Part shown: piece after piece, positions 58,601 through 64,000 of the stretch
Layout: the number at the start of each line of letters is the position of its first letter
How positions within the stretch are numbered: the stretch's first letter is position 1
Source: Neomicrococcus aestuarii
Lineage (GTDB): Bacteria > Actinomycetota > Actinomycetes > Actinomycetales > Micrococcaceae
Direction: 5' to 3'
Assembly (NCBI RefSeq): GCF_014201135.1
Contig: NZ_JACHDR010000001.1
Span: 806,001-870,000 of the forward strand
Length of the DNA: 64,000 bases
Notes under the pieces: model-generated
The model's input: only the letters and a program-made list of their open reading frames with translations
What the model was told of the DNA's origin: nothing
Databases searched by the model: none
Made by a program: the position numbers and the translations under genes

Positions 58601-60150
58601 GCGTCGTGCTCTCGAGAAATCACCGTGGTGGGCCGTTCAGACGCGGGGCGGCGAATGGGGGCAAGGACTCCTCGGAACATGTGTTTGGTGCGCGGATCGA
58701 GGAAGGCCAAATACGCCATGGCCGCCCACGAAATCATGGAGGACATGTGTTTGATCCAGGGTTCGGCTTCGCTCAAGAACTGCCAGACAAAGATCTGATC
58801 AGCGGCGCCGTACGCGAGCATGAAGGCCGAGGTGAAAATGGTGAACAGCATCTGCCAGTCATCACGAATGCCGGTGACGGCGAAGAACGGCAGGAGCCAC
58901 AGCAAGTACCACGGCATGATGACCGGAGAGAGGATGACGAGGGCCGCGAACGCGATGCCCATGCGCTGCACAAGGTGCTCGTGCTTGCCCCGGAAAATCA
59001 CGAACAGCACCACAATGACAGAGGTGACGCGGCCGATGAGCTTGATGGTGGGCAGCACTCCGCTGGGATCAATTCCCCACGCGTTGAAGATGCCCTCGAA
59101 GAACATCACCAGCATGCCCAAGGGCGCGAAGACGCTATACCCGGTTCCGGTCACGAGCATGACTTTGAGCCAGCCGAAACCATAGCCGTTGAGCAGGCCG
59201 GTAAGCGTCATGAGCGCTAGGACAATGAGCCCGGTGTACGCCCAGTAGCGAATCTTCTTGAACCAGCTGGCGCCAGCGCCCGCCCACAACAGGCCGATGA
59301 ACGGCAACAAGACAATGGTGATGAGTTTGACGCCGATGGATGCCGTGATGAGCACTACGGCGAGCACTCCGCGCTTAGTGGCCGCAAAGTAGGTGGCCGC
59401 CACGGCGAGTCCCACCATGAGGGCGTCGTTGTGTGCCGAGGCTACAAAATTGATAAGCAAGAACGGGTTGGCAACCGTGAGCCATTGCGCCTTGGCCTCT
59501 TCCACCCCGTGCAGCGCGGCAAGCTTCGGCACGTAGATCGCCAAGAGCACCACGCCCAACAGCGCAGCCACTCGGTAAAGGAAGACGGAGAGATCAGGCG
59601 AGGTTCCCCCCATCTGGTTGACGAGGTACTCAATCCACAGAAACAGCGGCCCGTAGGGAGTTTCGGATTGTGCCCAGCGCGGGTCAGCGCCGAGCTGGAA
59701 CCAGTTGGACAGCGTGGAAATGCCATCCACGTAGGGATCCTGCCCGGAGGCAACGAGGCGTCCTTGGCCGATGTACGCGAACACGTCTCGGCTGAAAATA
59801 GGGACGCAGAACATCATGGGTATGGTCCAGATGCCGCCCGCGAGCGTTACCGCTTTGAGGCTTCCTTCGGGCCAACCGGAGAGCAGTTGTCGCAAGCGCA
59901 ACCAGGCGCGAAACAGCACCCAACAGCCCAGCGTGAGCAAGACGGTGGAAAGAGCCACGCCCCACGTTTCCGTGCGCAGCGTGATGAGCCAGGAATTGCG
60001 GTTGAGCGGCGAAACAATGGCTAGCCAGCCCACGCCGCACGAACCCAACAGAACGAGGACGGAGCCTATAAAGCCCTCGAGGAGGTTCCAGCGCAAACCT
60101 GCCACTGGCGCAGTCAAGGAACGCGCCGCGGAGCCACCGGTGTTCCCCAA
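58597..60150 (-). CDS. MptB-type polyprenol-phosphomannose-dependent alpha-1,6-mannosyltransferase, second paralog
   Basis: A 517-residue GT-C enzyme parallel to its downstream neighbour: FSRDVFAYIGQGRLVASGQDPYVDG, ETPYGPLFLWIEYLV, TVANPFLLINFVASAHNDALMVG and IMPWYLLWLLPFF. Identity between the two looks modest but motif order is the same, a sign of old tandem duplication. The N-terminal 40 residues are Pro/Arg-rich cytosolic sequence. It is first of the two-gene unit, divergent from orn. Confidence 0.85.
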   Translation of the reverse strand: MGNTGGSAARSLTAPVAGLRWNLLEGFIGSVLVLLGSCGVGWLAIVSPLNRNSWLITLRTETWGVALSTVLLTLGCWVLFRAWLRLRQLLSGWPEGSLKAVTLAGGIWTIPMMFCVPIFSRDVFAYIGQGRLVASGQDPYVDGISTLSNWFQLGADPRWAQSETPYGPLFLWIEYLVNQMGGTSPDLSVFLYRVAALLGVVLLAIYVPKLAALHGVEEAKAQWLTVANPFLLINFVASAHNDALMVGLAVAATYFAATKRGVLAVVLITASIGVKLITIVLLPFIGLLWAGAGASWFKKIRYWAYTGLIVLALMTLTGLLNGYGFGWLKVMLVTGTGYSVFAPLGMLVMFFEGIFNAWGIDPSGVLPTIKLIGRVTSVIVVLFVIFRGKHEHLVQRMGIAFAALVILSPVIMPWYLLWLLPFFAVTGIRDDWQMLFTIFTSAFMLAYGAADQIFVWQFLSEAEPWIKHMSSMISWAAMAYLAFLDPRTKHMFRGVLAPIRRPASERPTTVISREHDA

Positions 60151-60244
60151 ACCGCCTCCTCACGACCAAAAAATACTTTACAAATGCTAGCACCGGGACT
60201 TACACGGAACGCGGCGCCGCTCTTGGTGCCTGTAAATTGTCAGC

Positions 60245-60799
60245 ATGGCCAATTCTTCAGAAATGCTTGTATGGATCGATTGCGAAATGACCGGCTTGAG
60301 TGCCGAGCGCGATGCACTGATTGAGGTGGCCGTCTTGGTCACGGATTCAGAATTGAATGTGATGGGTGAGGGCGTCGACGTGGTGATCAAGCCTGCCCCT
60401 GAAGCTCTCGAGGGTATGGATGACTTCGTGCGCACTATGCACACCACGTCTGGGCTCTTGGACGAGCTGGAGAACGGCATCACCATGGAGGCCGCAACGG
60501 AGCAGGTTCTGGCGTACATCAAGGAATGGGTTCCGGAACCGCGCACCGCTCCCCTTGCTGGTAACTCGGTGGGTCAGGACAAGTTGTTCTTGACGCGCGA
60601 TATGCCAGCCGTGACCGATCACTTGCACTACCGAATTGTTGACGTCTCCACCATCAAGGAACTCGCCCGCCGCTGGTACCCAGCGCAGTACGCGGCTTCC
60701 CCGGAGAAGACTGGTGGTCACCGTGCGCTGGGCGATATTCAGGATTCCATTGCCGAATTGGCGTACTACCGTAGCGCCGTGATGGTGCCGGCTCAGTAG
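60245..60799 (+). CDS. orn: oligoribonuclease
   Basis: A 184-residue DEDDh 3'-5' exoribonuclease. Exo I is WIDCEMTGL, with MHTTSGLLDEL, Exo II GNSVGQDKLFLTRDMP and Exo III HRALGDIQDSIAEL. It degrades two- to five-nucleotide RNAs and so completes mRNA decay, and clears pGpG-type dinucleotides. Confidence 0.97.
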   Translation: MANSSEMLVWIDCEMTGLSAERDALIEVAVLVTDSELNVMGEGVDVVIKPAPEALEGMDDFVRTMHTTSGLLDELENGITMEAATEQVLAYIKEWVPEPRTAPLAGNSVGQDKLFLTRDMPAVTDHLHYRIVDVSTIKELARRWYPAQYAASPEKTGGHRALGDIQDSIAELAYYRSAVMVPAQ

Positions 60800-60965
60800 C
60801 AATTTTTGCTGCTAGTACGACGACGCAGCTTGGGTTGGTGACGGAGATCTCAGCCACGGAGGACCCTCGTTTAGAATTTTCGGAAAATTCTGTGTAAGAT
60901 ATTCTCTGTTGCTCACGCAGATGAAGGTAAAAATTCACGCTGAGAAACGGCTCAAAATGAGCCAT

Positions 60966-61042
60966 GGTGGGTATAGCTCAGTTGGCAGAGCGCCTGGTTG
61001 TGGTCCAGGAGGTCGCGGGTTCAACCCCCGTTACTCACCCCA
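60966..61042 (+). tRNA. tRNA-His (GTG)
   Basis: The extra G-1 (60966) faces discriminator C73 (61039). The acceptor is GTGGGTA with TACTCAC. The anticodon loop TTGTGGT gives anticodon GTG, the T-arm is GGGTTCAACCCC, and CCA is encoded. Confidence 0.97.
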
Positions 61043-61047
61043 GTATG

Positions 61048-61079
61048 AAGGTGGGAGGCAATAGCCTCCCACCTTTTGT
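61048..61079 (+). terminator. terminator after tRNA-His
   Basis: The perfect 12-bp stem AAGGTGGGAGGC and its complement has an AATA tetraloop and is followed by TTGTGTTT. Confidence 0.9.
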
Positions 61080-61130
61080 GTTTCCCCAGAGTCAGTGGCA
61101 TGTCACGGAAGCGTCGATAGGATCTTTTTC

Positions 61131-61703
61131 ATGAGTATTCGCCCCATCTGTATTTATGGTGAACCCGTGTTGCACACGCGCGCTCAGGAAGTAACGCACT
61201 TCGATGATGAGCTGCGTTCCCTGATCGCCGATATGCACGAAACCATGGACGCCTCTAATGGCGTGGGTCTTGCCGCTCCTCAGATTGGCGTGGGACTGCG
61301 CATCTTTACCTACCTCTTTGACAACGAGGACGGAGTGCCCCCTCGTGGCGTTCTGGTGAACCCGGTATTGACGCTCTCAAAGGTTTCCGGGGCCGCGCCA
61401 GATCCAGAGGACGAGGAAGAAGGCTGCCTCTCCGTTCCCGGCCTAGGTTTCCCCCTCAAGCGTGCTGAGTACGCTCGCGTGCAAGGCTTTGACGGCGACG
61501 GTAACGAGATCGATTTCGAGGCTACCGGCTGGTTTGCTCGCGTGATGCAGCACGAATTCGACCACCTCAACAGCACGCTCTACGTGGACCGTTTGGTGAG
61601 TCCGTGGAACCGCCGCTGGACGAAGGCCAAGAAAAAGCTTGAATGGGGCGTTCCCGGTAACACCTGGATGCCAGGAGTGGACCCAGATCCTTTCGGGCAC
61701 TAA
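61131..61703 (+). CDS. def: peptide deformylase
   Basis: A 190-residue metalloenzyme from ATG 61131 (AGGATC upstream); the earlier ATG at 61095 is too close to the tRNA terminator and extends beyond the family. The motifs are complete: GVGLAAPQIG, EEGCLSVPG (metal Cys) and QHEFDHLNS (HExxH). It removes formyl from nascent N-terminal Met. Confidence 0.97.
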   Translation: MSIRPICIYGEPVLHTRAQEVTHFDDELRSLIADMHETMDASNGVGLAAPQIGVGLRIFTYLFDNEDGVPPRGVLVNPVLTLSKVSGAAPDPEDEEEGCLSVPGLGFPLKRAEYARVQGFDGDGNEIDFEATGWFARVMQHEFDHLNSTLYVDRLVSPWNRRWTKAKKKLEWGVPGNTWMPGVDPDPFGH

Positions 61704-61718
61704 TTCCCGCGTAAACAA

Positions 61719-61763
61719 GAAGAAGTCCTCCCCCAGCCGTTCAGGCTGGGGGAGGACTTCTTC
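61719..61763. terminator. bidirectional terminator between def and GAPDH
   Basis: A perfect 20-bp stem (61719-61738, 61744-61763) with a 5-nt loop. It is one of the strongest hairpins in the window. Confidence 0.9.
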
Positions 61764-61818
61764 GTTAGGGTGGCGCTGGGCGCTCCCCCCGATGCTAAAC
61801 CGGGCTTAGAACTAGCTA

Positions 61819-63255
61819 CTAGGCCTTAGGGTAGCTTGGAGCGTTTGTTCCGGCCATCGTCTCGACAACACGAACAACCTGGCAAGAGTAGCCAAACTCG
61901 TTGTCGTACCACACGTAAACCACGGCGTTCTTGCCGCTTGCGATGGTTGCTAGACCATCCACAATGCCTGCGCGACGTGATCCAACGAAGTCAGTGGAAA
62001 CCACTTCAGGTGAATCGATGTAGTCGATCTGGCGGTGCAAGTTGCTGGTCAACGAAGAAGTGCGAAGGTACTCGTTGAGCTCTTCCTTGGTGACGTCCTT
62101 CTCCAAGTTCAAGTTCAAGATCGCCATCGAGACGTCCGGGGTTGGTACGCGGATCGCGTTACCCGTGAGCTTGCCAGCGAACTCGGGGAGAGCCTTTGCG
62201 ACAGCCTTGGCTGCGCCGGTCTCCGTGATCACCATGTTCAGCGCTGCGGAGCGGCCACGACGGCTGCCCTTGTGGAAGTTGTCAATCAAGTTCTGGTCGT
62301 TCGTGAACGAGTGAACCGTCTCAACGTGTCCGTGCTGCACGCCAAACTCATCGTTCAGAACCTTCAGAACTGGAGTGATGGCGTTGGTGGTGCAGGATGC
62401 TGCGGAGAGGATGGTGTCAGCGTCGGTGATGTCAGAGTCGTTGACACCGTGAACGATGTTCTTGACGTCGCCCTTGCCAGGTGCGGTCAAGAGAACGCGA
62501 GAGACGCCCTTGGCCTTGAGGTGCTGGCCGAGACCTTCGGCGTCGCGCCACTTACCCGTATTATCAACGACGATCGCGTCCTTGATGCCGTACTCGGTGT
62601 AATCAACGGAGGCTGGATCGTTCGAGTAGATGAACTGGATCAGCGTGCCGTTGGCCAAGATGGTGTTGTTCTCGGTGTCCACCGTGATGGAGCCTTCGAA
62701 AGGTCCGTGGATCGAGTCGCGGCGCAGCAAGGAAGCGCGCTTGACTAGGTCATCATCGGATCCCTTGCGCACTACAACAGCGCGCAAACGCAATCCGTAG
62801 CCGCCGCGTTCAATCAGGATGCGGGCCAACAGGCGGCCGATGCGACCAAAGCCGTAAAGAACCACGTCAGCAGGCTCAGCTTCGTGAGCACCGTGCTTGC
62901 CGGCTACGTCAGCAAATTCGGTAGCCAAGAAAGCGTCGAGGTCAGCCTGACCCGACTCCTTGAACTTCTTGTTCAAACGTGCCAAGTCGACCGAAGCCGC
63001 TCCCACGTCCAACTTTTCAATGCCTTCAAGCAAGGCCAGCGTGTCAGCGATGGGAAGCTCCACGTTGTCCACGCGACGAGCGGCGCGGTGCGCCTTCAAG
63101 ATGTCGATCGCGGATTTGTTGATGAGCTTGCGACCATACAGCGAGGTCACGACATTGTTATTGCGGTAGAGACGTCCGATTACTGGAATCATCTCTTCGG
63201 CGCTTTGCTCGCGCCCGCTCCACTCAGCGAGGGCAGCTGCAGACTGCTCTGTCAT
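61819..63255 (-). CDS. glyceraldehyde-3-phosphate dehydrogenase, long form
   Basis: A 478-residue enzyme from ATG 63255 (AAGGATTG upstream). The first 125 residues are an extension not present in the usual 335-residue GAPDH. The standard core follows: VVLYGFGRIGRLLARILIE binds NAD(P), SAASCTTNAITPVLKV holds the catalytic Cys and WYDNEFGYS is the C-terminal signature. This is the GapB-like long type of Corynebacterium and relatives, often gluconeogenic or NADPH-linked; the direction is inferred only by family. Confidence 0.9.
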   Translation of the reverse strand: MTEQSAAALAEWSGREQSAEEMIPVIGRLYRNNNVVTSLYGRKLINKSAIDILKAHRAARRVDNVELPIADTLALLEGIEKLDVGAASVDLARLNKKFKESGQADLDAFLATEFADVAGKHGAHEAEPADVVLYGFGRIGRLLARILIERGGYGLRLRAVVVRKGSDDDLVKRASLLRRDSIHGPFEGSITVDTENNTILANGTLIQFIYSNDPASVDYTEYGIKDAIVVDNTGKWRDAEGLGQHLKAKGVSRVLLTAPGKGDVKNIVHGVNDSDITDADTILSAASCTTNAITPVLKVLNDEFGVQHGHVETVHSFTNDQNLIDNFHKGSRRGRSAALNMVITETGAAKAVAKALPEFAGKLTGNAIRVPTPDVSMAILNLNLEKDVTKEELNEYLRTSSLTSNLHRQIDYIDSPEVVSTDFVGSRRAGIVDGLATIASGKNAVVYVWYDNEFGYSCQVVRVVETMAGTNAPSYPKA

Positions 63256-63451
63256 TGGCAATCCTTCCATTTCAGCCGGGGGTAACCCGGTTGGCACCGT
63301 GAAAGCACCTTTGCACATACGGTGGGCTCAAGCCGATGGATACCGGTTGATTGCCCACCTTCATCATAGGCAACTGGAAGGCGTGCGTGATAAAGAAGTC
63401 ACTGCATGATTAGTCACACTCGCGCGGCAGGGACTCCTGGGCACGGTGTGT

Positions 63452-63802
<351 letters not shown>

Positions 63803-63841
63803 ACCATCCAGTTTACGGCAGTTCACCCTTAAGCTAGCTCA

Positions 63842-64000
63842 GTGCTGATTCTGATTCCTCCCTCCGAAACCAAAAAGCCCGCCCAAACCGGTGAACCGTT
63901 CGAGATGAACGAGCTGTCATTCCCTGTTCTGGCAGAAGCAAGGCATCGGGTACTTGAAGAACTGCACGAAGTTTCATCCCACCCAGAAGCTCTCAAGCTC
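63842..64000 (+). CDS. yaaA: YaaA-family protein, start only
   Basis: 53 codons from GTG 63842 to the window edge, reading MLILIPPSETKKPAQTG, the typical YaaA/DUF328 start. The family protects DNA and iron pools under peroxide stress. There is no Shine-Dalgarno and only 39 bp separate the start from the divergent rnpB, so the mRNA may be leaderless. Confidence 0.85.
   Translation, partial: MLILIPPSETKKPAQTGEPFEMNELSFPVLAEARHRVLEELHEVSSHPEALKL

Overview
The window is about 64 kb of chromosome from a moderately high-GC actinobacterium. Three things point there: the mycothiol-dependent enzymes, the conserved run tig-clpP1-clpP2-clpX / valS / ileS-folC-DUF4233-ndk / rne-rplU-rpmA-obg-proB-proA-nadD-rsfS, and a pair of MptB-type mannosyltransferases. 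Family-level impressions (DUF6504 next to dnaE2, a small His-rich membrane protein before nadD, class Ib nrdHIEF) fit Micrococcaceae best. The genus cannot be fixed from the sequence alone. No prophage, insertion sequence, CRISPR array or rRNA was seen.

Layout. 0-3 kb: an SOS-regulated DUF6504-dnaE2 mutagenesis unit on the minus strand, running off the left edge, with a LexA box upstream. 3-12.8 kb: accessory genes, namely a LuxR regulator, a small secreted protein, an SRAP/HMCES DNA-protein crosslink protein, the S-(hydroxymethyl)mycothiol dehydrogenase plus MBL-hydrolase pair, a lipoate-ligase-like protein, a uridine-kinase-like protein, a thioesterase, a SulP transporter, a DUF4230 protein and an esterase. 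12.8-17 kb: nrdHIEF class Ib ribonucleotide reductase behind a 416-bp gene-free control region rich in DnaA-box-like sites and dyads. 17-28 kb: the minus-strand rne-to-rsfS block. 28-38.4 kb: VKOR, ndk, DUF4233, folC, ileS (with a T-box), an SDR and valS. 38.5-43.9 kb: a DsbA-like protein, clpX, clpP2, clpP1, tig and tRNA-Pro. 44-52.6 kb: tRNA-Gly, rpiB, pepN, an overlapping OsmC-AlkD-truncated-globin operon, a secreted EEP nuclease/phosphatase, an unknown protein and tesB. 52.7-64 kb: ettA, ssb, tRNA-Arg, an MFS transporter, two tandem mannosyltransferases, orn, tRNA-His, def, a long-form GAPDH, RNase P RNA and the start of yaaA.

Functional themes. The window holds mostly translation and protein quality control (ileS, valS, rplU, rpmA, obg, rsfS, ettA, def, tig, clpXP1P2, four tRNAs, rnpB, rne, orn). 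Around these sit DNA damage and nucleotide supply (dnaE2, SRAP, AlkD, nrdHIEF, ssb), thiol and formaldehyde stress (mscR, DsbA-like, OsmC, globin, VKOR) and central metabolism (GAPDH, RpiB, proBA, folC, nadD). Most genes are ordinary core genome. The more interesting signals are regulatory or architectural: the SOS box lying over the dnaE2 promoter without adjacent imuA/imuB, the DnaA-like box cluster before nrdHIEF, the ultrashort ileS T-box, the coupled OsmC-AlkD-globin unit, and a small intergenic repeat around 47.6-47.75 kb.
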